Of a DNA stretch of 64,000 nt, positions 22,326-32,803 are shown piece after piece. Made by a program: the position numbers and the translations under genes. The DNA is taken from positions 536,445,383 through 536,509,382 of the forward strand of contig NC_064621.1 in assembly GCF_023898315.1 (NCBI RefSeq), given 5' to 3'. A model generated the notes under the pieces. That model made no database searches and was not told the DNA's origin. It worked only from the letters and a program-made list of their open reading frames with translations. The stretch is from Schistocerca nitens (taxonomy: Eukaryota; Arthropoda; Insecta; Orthoptera; Acrididae). Each line of letters opens with the position of its first letter. Within the stretch, counting starts at the first letter, position 1.

Positions 22326-22767
22326 GTTTGTTTGTTTGTTAATGTAGATCAGCTCTACCGATTTCCGTCCCATTCCGATAATTGATTCGTGGTGGGTCGA
22401 TTTTTTTTTGTTAGACTGTATGTGCAGAGAATCACCATAAATCGCAATGAGTTCAGTGAAATTATTTTATTTGAATAAAAGTGTCATTTCTGTTCGTCTC
22501 ACTGCGCATTTCTTGCAGTTAGCTTCTGTAGCAGTCCTTTTTGTCTGTGGTGCAAGTTTTATCGAGCTATGTTGTTAGGCAGTGAGACAGCATATGAAAG
22601 TAACTTTCGTCGTTACGTTTAGCACACCAGTGTATTTTAGTGAGTCAGAGCCTTGGAAAATGGACTAGCCAGAACAACAGTCGAACATCATCTGTATGGA
22701 GATACGTAGGGACAGACAGCTCAACATGCGCTCTTGCATTACCTTGTTCGAAGATGTCACAGAGACG

Positions 22768-23007
22768 GTGGTGGGGGGGGGGGGGGGTTATTTGGGGAAG
22801 GAGACCAGACAGCGAGGTCATCGGTCTCATCGGATTAGGGAATGAAGTCGGCCGTGCCCTTTGAAAGGAACGATCCCGGCATTTGCCTGGAGCGATTTAG
22901 GGAAATCACGAAAAACCTAAATCAGGATGGCCGGACGCGGGATTGAACCGTCGTCCTCCCGAATGCGAGTCCAGTGTCTAACCACTGCGCCACCTCGCTC
23001 GGTCTCC
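22768..23007 (-). mobile_element. tRNA-derived SINE (family D), full head, ending in a 15-G run
   Basis: On the minus strand the head has A box gaggtggcgcagtggttaga and B box cggttcaatcccg, followed by the body catcctgatttaggtttttc and gcaaatgccgggatcg. The 3' end is an uninterrupted run of 15 C on the minus strand (15 G at 22773-22787 on plus). Duplicated flanks were not clear. Confidence 0.85.
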
Positions 23008-23033
23008 AAAAGACGGTAGTGCACGTCAGAAGT

Positions 23034-23224
23034 TCTAGGCGCTACAGTCTGGAACCGCGCGACCGCTACGGTCGCAGGTTCGAATCCTGCCTTGGGAATG
23101 GATGTGTGTGATGTCCTTAGGTTAGTTAGGTTTAAGTAGTTCTAAGTTCTAGGGGACTGATGACCTAAGCAGTTAAGTCCCATACAGCTCAGAGCCATTT
23201 TTTTTTTTTTTTTTTTTTTTTTTG
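23034..23224 (+). mobile_element. tRNA-derived SINE (family A), 5'-truncated, long T tail
   Basis: Starts inside the head (tctaggcgctacagtctgg), keeps the B box ggttcgaatcc and body, and ends in a T run at about 23200-23223. The 11-bp sequence acgtcagaagt flanks it at 23023-23033 and 23226-23236. Confidence 0.88.
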
Positions 23225-23334
23225 TACGTCAGAAGTCTAAGGGCTGCTGTGCCAATTGAAGACTGTGCGTAATAGAAGGAAAATTAGAGTCTGAAGTTCA
23301 GCCGACACCACTGCCATGGGACTCAGAGCACGCG

Positions 23335-23520
23335 TTCCCGTTAAGAGAGGATGGAAAAGGAAATCGGCCATGCCTTTTTGAAAGCAAACATCCCGGTGTT
23401 TGCCTGGAGCGATTTACGGATATTGTGGAAAATCTAAATCTGGCTGGATGGGGATTCAAAACATGATCCCTGTGAATCCGAGACCAGCGTGCGAACTAGC
23501 GCGCCACCTCACTCGTTATA
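23335..23520 (-). mobile_element. tRNA-derived SINE (family D), degraded
   Basis: Minus-strand reading shows gaggtggcgcgctagttcgc (A-box region) and a mutated B box (gttttgaatccc), then a diverged family D body (tttgcctggagcgatttacgg on plus). It is clearly older than the copy at 22768. Confidence 0.75.
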
Positions 23521-23589
23521 TGTGAATTAGAGGTGATCATGTTGTGTTCGCAGTGGTATTCCATATCTGCTTGTCGATAACTACTGCAA

Positions 23590-23787
23590 AAATGGTTCAA
23601 ATCGCTCTGAGCACTATGGGACTTAATATTTGAGGTCATCTGTCCCCTAGACTTAGAACTACGAAAATCTAACTAACCTAATGACATCACACACATCCAT
23701 GCCCGAGGCAGGATACGAACCTGTGACCGCAGCAGCAGTGCGGTTCCGGACTGAAGCACCTAGAACCACTCAGCCATAGTGGCCGGC
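23590..23787 (-). mobile_element. tRNA-derived SINE (family A, gcagcagc subfamily)
   Basis: Full-length but diverged minus-strand copy. The 12-bp duplication taactactgcaa is perfect at 23578-23589 and 23788-23799. The B box is mutated (ggatacgaacct on plus). Confidence 0.9.
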
Positions 23788-23799
23788 TAACTACTGCAA

Positions 23800-24757
23800 C
23801 CTGGAATCGTTCGTTCCCAACGGACTGTCCACAAGCATGTACGTCCAGAGTGATTCTTTACGCAGAGCCAGGAAACAACTGAAAAATCAAAAAACCTGTG
23901 TGATATCTCTCCTGTGTTCAGTGTTGCCGTTCAGCGTACTACCATCAGCGTGCCTCTCTCTGCTGCAGTGCCAAGGGTCATCCTTGGGGCTCCAGAAGCC
24001 ATTGGATTCTCCGTATGGAGACTTGTACGGCTGTGAACAAGCACATTTCCTAACACAACATACGTGACGCTGATGTATGATTCTGCACGCTCTCGGACAC
24101 GGACAGCGGAAGTTACAGTTTGTTGGGAAGATAGAAGTCAGCAGCGCGCCATTAGGAGCTCGGTTCGTCAGCCACCTGAACATGGCAACATGTGGGACTG
24201 ACGGAATATTGTGCCAGTTGTACACTATGGACCGTCAGTACACCCGGTAATTGTTCGATCAATAATCATCCATTCCGTCGGGTGCCAATCAAGGGTGGCT
24301 GTTGAGATTATGCGTGGAGTTGAGTATGGCTCTCATGAATTCATCGAGTCCGTATTTCCATGGCATAAGTGGGATAACGACAAACACAAGCTGAAATTTC
24401 GCGCAACGATAAACCCCAGTCCTGATCCTGCATCTCTCGGCTTTTGATATGTGCTGGTACACATTTCTACTTCTTACTCGAGGCATAACATCATCCTTTT
24501 ACAAAATGTCTCCACCAAAATGCGCTGCATTATCTTTCCTTGTATAGGAAACTAACTTAGCGCCAGCTGCTTCGCTCGCGGAAACTGTCTGGTCTGCACA
24601 GATGCTTTTTATGTTTCTTTAATGGAATTTGTAGCTTGCTAAGCTCACAGCTCATGTGTAAATCTACACACTATAAAAGAGTTTATGATCGTTTACATGC
24701 CAGCCAATCCTTGCATTATTGAAGTGTTCCAAAGGGTTTAATTTAATTTCATACCTT
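23800..24757. other. Unassigned sequence, probably old transposon
   Basis: Moderately GC-rich stretch with no long frame and no recognised motif; the absence of host-like splice sites and its position between SINEs suggest an old element, but I cannot name it. Confidence 0.25.
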
Positions 24758-25172
24758 GTTCTTCTTCTTCTTCTTCTCCGTCCGGAAAGGCCTGGGAAAG
24801 CCAAATGTTACCGACCGTCCGCCATGTCATACTCAATTTTTGAAATTTTGTGGTAAGTACCTATGGGACGAAACTGCTTAGGTCATCGGTCCCTAGCCTT
24901 ACTCACTACTTAATTTAACTTAAGCTAAGGACAACACACACACTCATGCCCGAGCTAGGACTCGAACCTCCGACGCGGGGGGAGCCGAGCGAACTGTAGC
25001 TACACCCCATAACCCACGCGGCAAACCCGCGCGGCGTGTCATCCTCAACCGACGGCCGTCACTAGATGTCGATAATGAAGGGCATGTGGTCAGAACACCG
25101 GTCATTGCCAGTTTTCGTGATTGGAGCCGCTACTTCTCAACGAACTAGTTCCACGATTGGCCTCACAAGGGC
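24758..25172 (-). mobile_element. SINE with the shared family B/5S body, headless, (TTC)n end
   Basis: On the minus strand the sequence runs tagcggctccaatcacg, gttctgaccacatgcccttc, gaggatgacatggcgg and ends in (gaa)n (ttc on plus at 24758-24776). This is the body shared with the elements at 6682, 17022 and 20583; no tRNA or 5S head remains. A family E SINE (24837-25036) interrupts it. Confidence 0.7.
24837..25036 (-). mobile_element. tRNA-derived SINE (family E), nested
   Basis: Minus-strand head gccgcgcgggtttgccgcgt, B box ggaggttcgagtccta, then the body gtccttagcttaagttaaa and agggaccgatgacctaag. A 12-bp duplication with one mismatch (tgtcatactcaa / tgtcatcctcaa) lies at 24825-24836 and 25037-25048. 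Confidence 0.88.
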
Positions 25173-26916
25173 TTCATTTCATATAGCGAGTTAAAAAAGA
25201 AGAAAGGGATAAATCAGATAAGTGGTTCTAACGTTTCAGCGTCAGTCTTACACCTGGTACTGAACTATATTGTCTTGGGAGAATATCTCTGTATATGGAA
25301 TCGCATTTAAACGTCTTATCTATCTGGTCATATCTTGATTATGTTGCGTAGTAATTACAGCATAAATAATTTTATAAACATGTACTACGCCTTATGTTCT
25401 CGTGGCATAAAAACTGTTCCGTAAAATTTCGGGCGGGCAGTCGCATAAATTAAGCTTCTTCTTCAAAAGAAGAATTCCACAGAAAAAGAAATGTAACTTT
25501 GATACATTAATTTTTCAGTACATTTAGTATTGAAAGATTAGTGTATGAAAGGTCCTTTTCTTCAGTACATGTAGTACTGAAAAATTAATGTATGAAAGGT
25601 CCGTTTCTTTTTCTATGCAATTCTGACTGAGGCAATTCCACGCGGTGACTGTATAGCTTTATTTGGATTAGTTCAGAAACTGCGACAACTTCCAAACTTT
25701 TCAGGCTAATGAAGACCACAGAAGCACGGTCTTTTCCGAGTGTACTTCTGACCAAAAACCGATTCTGCTTTCATTATGAAACATTTTCATAAAACTATTC
25801 ATCCCCTATTTCACCCCTCTTAGCGGTTGAATTTCCAAAAAATGCCGAAACACGTCATTTGTTATTTCTGACCGAAGAACCAAACACCAATATCCGTAGT
25901 TCTGGTTCAAAATTATCTCAATAGCAACATATTTTCAAAAAATCTTTCGAACTCTATTTTACCTCCCTTAGGGACAAATTTTGAAGAATCCTATCTCAAA
26001 AGGTTGGCAGCAGTATGTGATCAACACCCTCCTATGTTTTAATGAAATGAAATACTTTCACAAAAATTTTCATCCCCTTCTCTCACCTCTTCAGGCGTTG
26101 ATTTTCCGAAAACACTGAAACTTGTGTTATTTAAATAATCATTTACCTTGAAACTCTTCCACTGTTCCGTGTTTGCATAAAACCAAGAATATGGAATCGT
26201 GGGTCCACCTCGGTACAAAACACTTTGTTTATTTCCAAACTAGTTTCAGCGACAATTTCGCCATTATCAGTGGTTTCTTTAATTGTAAGACATGCAAAAA
26301 ATAGCATAGCTTATAATCTTATAAAACATTATTACATGTGTACTATTTGGTTCCAAATATTGTGTTCTGTGAATAGTTTCACAGCCACGAAACTATTTCA
26401 TGTTCATCCACGGCCTCCTCATATTCGTCGCCTTGTCGGGTGGCCGCTGTGACTTGGCAAAACACTCACCGTCGCCTCTCGCTATGGTAGCCGGCTTCTT
26501 GCAATGTCACTACAGATTAGCACCGAGAGACTGTCTACATTACACACTTGACAAGCACCGTCAACAGCGTCGACTATCGTCAAAAAGCGAAAGCCGAATG
26601 TGGCGATAGAGTTACGACAATCGGTGTAGAAGCGCCAACCTTATGTATGAGAAGACCATACGCCTTGTGCAGTTCGAATACAAAGCCTGCATTAACATCG
26701 TGGATACGCAGTACTTGCTTCACCATAAAAATTACTTTTCCAGAAATTCCATATTTACAATGAACTTCTTTATTGAGTTCATTAACAGTACTTATCATCA
26801 TGAATCGTCTAGTTAATCTCTTTCATCAATCACCCAATGAACTGACTAAATGATAGCAATGATGGAAATCCTTACCCAGTTTCCGAAAAGCTCATGACAA
26901 TAGAGATGGTACATAT
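25173..26916. other. Unassigned sequence with short diverged direct repeats
   Basis: A two-copy tandem of about 47 bp lies at 25518-25611; each copy holds a near-palindrome (ttcagtacatgtagtactgaa). Two diverged blocks near 25796 and 26066 share ttcatcccc...cacctcttcaggcgttgattttcc-like sequence, suggesting an old larger tandem array. No gene is visible. Confidence 0.4.
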
Positions 26917-27316
26917 TGTAACATCCCTTAGAAAAATTATGAATGACAGTGCTAGTAAACCTCTTACGTTATTTGATTTTTCAAACAGCTGAGCAAAACG
27001 CAACGTACTCGAACGGTTTTCTCTTTACTTACTCTGATCATCAATAAAATGGCACACAATATTTTTAGTGCAACGTAATCTGACTTTCAATAATCCCTAA
27101 AAATGAATGGCCCTGACTAATAATAACCTATACCTTTCATGGATCACTTACGTCACAAAAATCTTCGTTGCTGAAACTACTGCAATACAGCGAGCGCCAA
27201 TACTGCCAGCTAAATAAAAGATTCCAACAACTGAAGGCACTAACTACTGATAGACATAGCAGTTGAAAGATTTTGATGGAGAACAACAATGTATTTACCT
27301 TAATAGTGTTCAAAAG

Positions 27317-27407
<91 letters not shown>

Positions 27408-27696
27408 TTCATGACATCCAGTCTTAAAAATTTCGTTTTTCTGACGAACACACGTCCAGATCGTCCGCTCTCAAAACTCTGCCATCTCTGTCCCCACATC
27501 CACCACTGCTGGCGGCTCACATCCAACTGCGCAACGCTACGCGTTGTTCGTTGTTCACATCCAACTGCCCAACAGTTCAATAGAAAATATTCGAAAAACG
27601 CCAACCAGCCACAGACTGCACACAGGACAGTCAGTGATTTTCATACACAGCGCTACATGGCGTTACCAACATAAAAATCTAAACAGCCTACGTACA
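26917..27696 (-). mobile_element. Putative solo LTR containing an (AT)n tract
   Basis: A 780-bp block begins with tgtaacatccc and ends with cctacgtaca, i.e. TG...CA, and is flanked on both sides by the 4-bp sequence atat (26913-26916 and 27697-27700), as expected for a Ty3/gypsy-like LTR insertion. There is no internal region or open frame, so it would be a solo LTR. Orientation (minus) is inferred from recognition of the repeat family. An 86-bp (AT)n run sits inside. The target duplication is low complexity, so confidence is moderate. Confidence 0.5.
27319..27404. repeat. (AT)n microsatellite
   Basis: About 43 uninterrupted AT units inside the putative LTR. Confidence 0.98.
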
Positions 27697-27700
27697 ATAT

Positions 27701-29520
27701 GGATTCGTACCAGCTTCAGTGTCAAACATTTAAAAAATTTGCTGGAATGACTGTAACAGTGATGATGTTCGCGCAACAAGGGGTGTTTCGCCCCGTGCCG
27801 CAAAGAGAGACCGGCTGTTAAAGACGGTAAATACATATTTGTGTGTCACGCAGTTTGAAAACTGTCCTTCATTCGACATATTCAAGCCTCTGAGCACCAG
27901 TTGTGTAAGACTAATAACAATATTTAGCTTGGGGCCTGACAAGTACACTGTTGGAAAATGTGTGTTGCCTTCAGTAATGTGTGTGGTACCAGACTTCGAT
28001 CATAGGCCTTCTTCTTCGTCATGTCGTTACGACCATCTACGGACAGCGCTAATTTCAACTGTAATTTTCATCTTTCCTGCACCTGCGCTTTAACTTTAGC
28101 CCATTATTTGCGCTTACTGTTCCTTTCACATTTAAGTCCACGTTTTCCTGTTCTCAAGTTTGGCTCGTCTAAGAAACTAAGATGCTCTTGCAGTTTCTCC
28201 AAGAGCGGAATGGATTCTTGGATAGTGTGCTCCGTTATCCCCACTGCTTGCAGGTCTCTTTGCCTCACACAAAATTTACTTACTTCTCGTGAAAGTAGAG
28301 GAAGATCTGATTATTCAGAGTCGTAGAATTCATTAGACGAATGGGGCCATAAAAACTAATCCCCCGCTACGAATTGTGTTTGTGGTCTTCTACTCGTGTT
28401 TGTAGAGTTCGCGATTGTGTCGTCTTCGGAATTCACTATTTTCTTTAACTGGACCTGGGACATGCCTCACAATCCTTATTTCTCTTATTTCCTATTCATA
28501 GCAACGCATTCTGCGGCGCACAGTTCCTCCGGTCATATTACTATGCAGTAGTGTATTAATTTCTTCATGTAGACACGTTTGCTTGATTGTCATGCCGTGT
28601 CCATTTTTCATATCCGTGAACGAAAGGCTTCTTTCTAGGAGGTGTTGGAATCTGTCCACTCTCCTGGGTACTTCAATTCCTCTGTTTGTTCGCTTTCCAC
28701 TTCTTCTACCTCTGTACCCTGACTTGATGTTTGTTGCTAATTCCGTTTTCTCGGAGTAGATCTGGAGCTCTAACTTTGATGTTTGATCGTAATTTCATTG
28801 ATCTGACCTATAGCTGTGTCTAGGGAATAAAAAAAAACTGCAAGTTCATCTGGAAAGGCTAGAAGGTCAACTAAAATGTAAATGTCGTGTGACTAGGGCC
28901 TCCAGTCAGGGGCTAATCTTTCGATTTGACGCCACTTCGACGACTTGCGCGTCGAAGAAGGTCAACTGAAAAATTCATATTCCTATTGCCAACTATTTTC
29001 TTTTTGCCACTTGTGGATCGCTTTCTCGAGTACACAGTTCATAAAAAGAGGTGAGGGTGGTGATTTAGCTATTTGTTTTATTTTTTTAACTTAAATTTTA
29101 CTTTTTAAAAAGGCAATTAGAGAAGATAACTAAGGGCAGCTGTCGAGGAACGACGCTGCCGCCTAGCTGGAGTGGGACGTTTTTGTTAAGAGGCTGGAGC
29201 AGACACGCGTTGCTGCAGAACGTAAGCGTTAGTGGACGAGCGCGGTGCTTGCGGTCGTGGAGAATTAATGCCGAGCAAATCCGTTTATGCGGCACATAAC
29301 CAGCCCGTGTGCGCGGTGGTTGCGAATAATTGATGAACCGTATGCCAATTCAGGATTTATTACGCTCTGCACGTGAATACTAATGAACGATTTCGTTTAA
29401 TGATACAAAAGGACGCTCTCAACTACGTACTACTGGCGGGAAGCTGGCTCAGCAAATTACACAGTTCTTTCTGGAGAACTAAGTGACATTCGGTCTACAC
29501 TCTCCCTGCACTGAGTATGT
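27701..29520. other. Unassigned sequence
   Basis: No recognisable gene. Some moderately GC-rich segments (29130-29340) lack open frames with splice signals. Nothing repetitive is visible within the window. Confidence 0.25.
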
Positions 29521-29987
29521 ACAGGGTGATTAAGCTGCCCTACCTATGGGTTTTATGCAACCCGCAACGCCTTCAAAAACCACATGCGAGATTTTCATAT
29601 TCTGTTGCCCACCACACGCAAACTGTTAGTCCTACAGGGAAGAATGTAGATGACCTTTAGGTAGGAAAGTTGTTGTAGTTAATTATTGTACCGGAACTCA
29701 TTTTCGCTGGAGGGCACGATTTTCGAGTTCTGCAAGAATAAAAGAATTTGTAGCTAAATTTCGTCTAATTTTCTTGAATAATTCGAAAACTACCGCCTCT
29801 AGCGAAAACGTATCGAGTACAAAATTTAGCTACATCAAATTTTCTACAAAAAAAAGTCCTGCACATTTTTTTCTGCAAACGAACATATTTTATGTAATGA
29901 GCGATAGAATATGAAAATCTCGCGTATGCTTTTTGAAGGTGTTACGTGTTGCATTAAACACATAAGCAAGGGTAGCTGAATCAACAA
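29521..29987. mobile_element. MITE with about 80-bp terminal inverted repeats
   Basis: The left end acagggtgattaagctgccc and the reverse complement of the right end tttgttgattcagctaccc begin inverted repeats that continue through gcaacgccttcaaaaa/gtaacaccttcaaaaa and gagattttcatattct on both sides. The element is about 467 bp, AT-rich and non-coding. Confidence 0.75.
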
Positions 29988-29994
29988 ATAAAGG

Positions 29995-30980
29995 GTGGTC
30001 GGAAATTCCCGTTACAGACTTCTAGGACATTTAGAGGGTAGTGAGTACAAAACATTTTGAATAGGAACCCATGTCCGGAATTGTATCGTTTCCGTTCTAC
30101 GACAGTTTCAATTCAGATGTGTACCTCGTCAACGTCTGCTTAGGGCAAGAGAAACGTCTCGGAGTTCCCTGTCCTGGTATGGAACAGGGAAGCAGGATGA
30201 CGGGTACTACATCAAACGATCCCCAGATGTCACTCATTGTCCGATTGACCGAGTCAATACCTGTGCATCACCGATACAGGAAACAAAGTGCAGTACATTT
30301 TTGCGGAATACACAGACATGCTCCTGCTGTATGGCGAAGCTGGAGGTAACGGAAGAGCTGCTAGTCGGCTGTATCACGAACGTTTTCCACACCGTCACAC
30401 TCCATCGCACAAACTGTTTGCCCAAGTTACACAACGCCTTTGACAAACGGGTACCTTCACCGTGAGGAGGCAGGCCTGTGGTGCTCCAGGGCGACGCCGC
30501 ACTCCCGAATTTGAAGAAGGGTGTACTGCGTCGCATTGAAGATAGCCCGTCAACGTATTCGCGAACAATTAAGCGTGCAATGGCTGTTACTCACAGTACC
30601 GTCTTGGACGTCCTGCATGAGCGACAATTACATCTGTACCACTTACAAAGGGTACACGCTATGGGTCCAGCAGACTTTCCACAACGCGTCGCCTTCTGCA
30701 CATGGTTCCTGCGCCGTTGCATCGACGCGCCCCTGTTTCGACGTCGAGTTCTCTTCAAATATGAATGTAGGTTCACAAGGGCTTGTGTTCTGAATGCCCG
30801 AAATAGCCATGTCTTGGCGGACTAAAACCCTCATGCCACGCATGTTCAGGGATTTCAAGACAACTTACACCTTATGGTTTACATTAGTCGACAACAACAA
30901 GAACCCAGCATCTACGGCTCCAGCCGCAACCTACCGATGCATTACAACAGCGGATCGATGTGGCGACCACCAACGTTGTT
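29995..30980 (+). pseudogene. Tc1/mariner-superfamily transposase remnant (N-terminal and first catalytic part)
   Basis: After a terminus-like segment (ggtggtcggaaattcccgtt) the plus strand encodes, in shifting frames, a helix-turn-helix region (around 30320-30530), THSTVLDVLHERQLHLYHLQ (about 30594-30652), RVAFCTWFLRRC and a first-catalytic region FKYECRFTRACVLNARNSHV (about 30758-30812), where the catalytic Asp of related copies is replaced. The C-terminal half is cut off by a SINE at 30990. Confidence 0.65.
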
Positions 30981-30989
30981 ACACACTCT

Positions 30990-31202
30990 GTTAGCCCGCA
31001 TCTCGTGGTCGTGCGGTAGCGTTCTCACTTCCCACGCCCGGGTTCCCGGGTTCGATTCCCGGCGGGGTCAGCGATTTTCTCTGCCTCGTGATGGCTGGGT
31101 GTTGTGTGCTGTCCTTAGGTTAGTTAGGATTAAGTAGTTCTAAGTTCTAGGGGACTTATGACCACAGCAGTTGAGTCCCATAGTGCTCAGAGCCATTTGA
31201 AC
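30990..31202 (+). mobile_element. tRNA-derived SINE (family C head joined to the family A body)
   Basis: The head ctcgtggtcgtgcggtagcg (A box) and gggttcgattcccggcgggg (B box) differs completely from the class-II-like head of family A, yet the 3' part (gctgtccttaggttagttag ... gctcagagccatttgaa) is the family A body. The short duplication acacact (30981-30987 and 31203-31209) flanks it. Confidence 0.85.
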
Positions 31203-31575
31203 ACACACTGTACCTCCGAAGAATGTTCTAGTACACTCCCTCCATCCCATTTGGTGTCTCTTCAATGTCCTGTGCAGCGGCCACAACTCGTGCCAGCAAA
31301 TCTTCCTCTGTCTCTACATGTGTTTCATAAATTAGGCTCTTCATACGAGTGGTAGTCCATAGAGGTTAAATCCGGCGGTATTTTAGCATTCCGTCTGTTG
31401 AGATGTCTCCGGACAGCCAGTGAAAAGTGAGGTGGTGCTCCATCATGCTTAAACCACATTTCCTGACGGATATTCAAGAACGGGTCCATTACGTGTCGTA
31501 GGAAGACTAAGTATGCGGGACCCGTGCGCTTGGATGGAAGGAGGTATGCTCCAATCACCTGACCGTCCAGAATAC
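31203..31575 (-). pseudogene. Tc1/mariner-superfamily transposase remnant
   Basis: The minus frame at 31325-31558 reads MIGAYLLPSKRTGPAYLVFL, then EMWFKHDGAPPHFSLAVRRH containing the second catalytic Asp, and a degraded region that should carry the third acidic residue (IPPDLTSMDYHS). It is inverted relative to the neighbouring remnant at 29995-30980, with the SINE between them. Confidence 0.65.
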
Positions 31576-31999
31576 CTGCCCAAGTTTCCTCTCTGAGAGG
31601 AAATCACAAATCCAGTCACACAACTGAGACAATACTCCACATGCACGCAATTTGATTAATAGTCGCTTGTGAGGAACGGAATCAAAAGCCTTCTGGAACT
31701 CTAGCAATATGGAATCGATCTGAGATCCCTTGGCCGGCTCGAGTGGCCGAGCGGTTCTAGGCGTTACAGTCTGGAACCAACGACCGCTGCGGTCGCAGGT
31801 TCGATTCCTCCTTGGGGCATGGATGTGTGTGATGTCCTTAGTTTAGTTAGGTTTAAGTAGTTCTAAGTTCTAGGGGACTGATGACCTCAGAGGTTAAGTT
31901 CCATAGTGCTCAGAGCCATTTGAACCATTTTTTGAGATCCCTTGTCGACAGCACTCATTACTTCATGGGAATGAAGAGCTGCACAAGAACGATATTCAA
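31576..31999 (-). pseudogene. CR1/Jockey-type LINE remnant, interrupted by a SINE
   Basis: The sequence ctgagaggaaatcacaaatccagtcacaca...cttctggaactctagcaatatgg corresponds to the reverse-transcriptase region seen at about 45440-45570 on the minus strand (tctaatcacacaattgg...cttgcggaagtcagcaaacacgg). It continues after the SINE with gtcgacagcactcattacttcatggga. Only about 220 bp remain. Confidence 0.6.
31732..31932 (+). mobile_element. tRNA-derived SINE (family A)
   Basis: Full-length plus-strand copy with B box ggttcgattcc and an 11-bp duplication tgagatccctt at 31721-31731 and 31933-31943. The head has a 4-bp deletion in the variable-arm region (ggaaccaacgaccgct). Confidence 0.9.
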
Positions 32000-32214
32000 G
32001 GTTAGGCCCTGGTGGGGGTCGTAGTTCGTGATTCAAGGGGTTCTGAAACGTGTTTCATCTTTGAAGTCTCTTTTGGGAGAGACAGTGGCAGAGGAAAATG
32101 ACACTTAAACCCTCTCCACAAGGTTTCGCTGCCGTTCATTGTGTAGTCTGTTTGCACTGTAGGTTATTCATCGCAGTTGCTGCGACCTCTCCTCACCTCT
32201 TCTTACTAACTAAC
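32000..32214. other. Unassigned sequence
   Basis: Short spacer with no recognised feature. Confidence 0.3.
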
Positions 32215-32802
32215 ACAGGGTGATTCCGTGATGATGTTACAAGCGTTCAGGGCTAATGGAGAAGGGTAAATGTGTCAATTTGAGGCGAGAGGTCCCGTTT
32301 CGGAAACAAGCAAGTCGATAGTTGGAAGTGAAAATCTTTGTCATACCGTTGACAGGAGAATGCATATACCGATACTGTTGTTGCTATTATTTTAGGGTAA
32401 GCAAGTTTCAGAGGTGGTAATATGTACCAAAAAAGAAAAAAAAGTCGAGTCAACCTGGGTTCTAAAATACATACCTCAAGAGCTATGAGTACTTGTTCGT
32501 CTTGGATACTGTGAAACAAATTTTTTCTACTGTGTGTTCTTTGCTTTCATTATTTTTGGATAAAGTAGTATTACACAAATCTAGAAAAGAAAGTCTGGTA
32601 AGCATGGGCTCTAAACTGCAGGCCTTAAGATCTGTAGCTCTTGCTCATCTTCGCTACTGTGAAACACATCTCCTATTCTGAAGATGTGCACACAGATCTT
32701 CAGGTATCGATTACTACACATTTTTGTCTTGTTTTGGTGCACACTAACACCTATGAAAATTGCCTGCTCTACACGCTCAGCAACAGAAGTATGGATACTA
32801 GT
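32215..32802. mobile_element. Putative MITE with internal diverged direct repeat
   Basis: Starts acagggtgattccgtgatgatg, an element-end-like sequence similar to the starts at 29521 and 32804. Inside, a block at about 32463-32530 (ttctaaaatacatacctcaagagctatg...atactgtgaaacaaat) recurs in diverged form at about 32609-32675 (ctctaaactgcaggccttaagatctgta...ctactgtgaaacacat). A matching right terminus was not found, so the end is approximate. Confidence 0.4.
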
Positions 32803-32803
32803 A

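Larger units (their letters stand above)
21091..22632 (-). pseudogene. Tc1-like element with about 190-bp terminal inverted repeats, carrying two SINEs
   Basis: The left end (cagtggtgtgcaaaacttaa) and the right end read in reverse (cactggtgtgctaaacgtaa) begin inverted repeats that stay alignable for about 190 bp, including gaactgctaaag/gactgctacagaa and tgacccttttattcaaa/tgacacttttattcaaa. No long transposase frame survives; minus-strand traces of a C-terminus are near 21310-21420. The related fragment at 9925-10340 shares the left end. SINEs at 21686-21908 and 22128-22325 are nested inside. Confidence 0.65.

Noticed and set aside
27273-27674. 133-codon frame with a long IYIYIY run
   Set aside because: Translation of the (AT)n tract inside the putative LTR.
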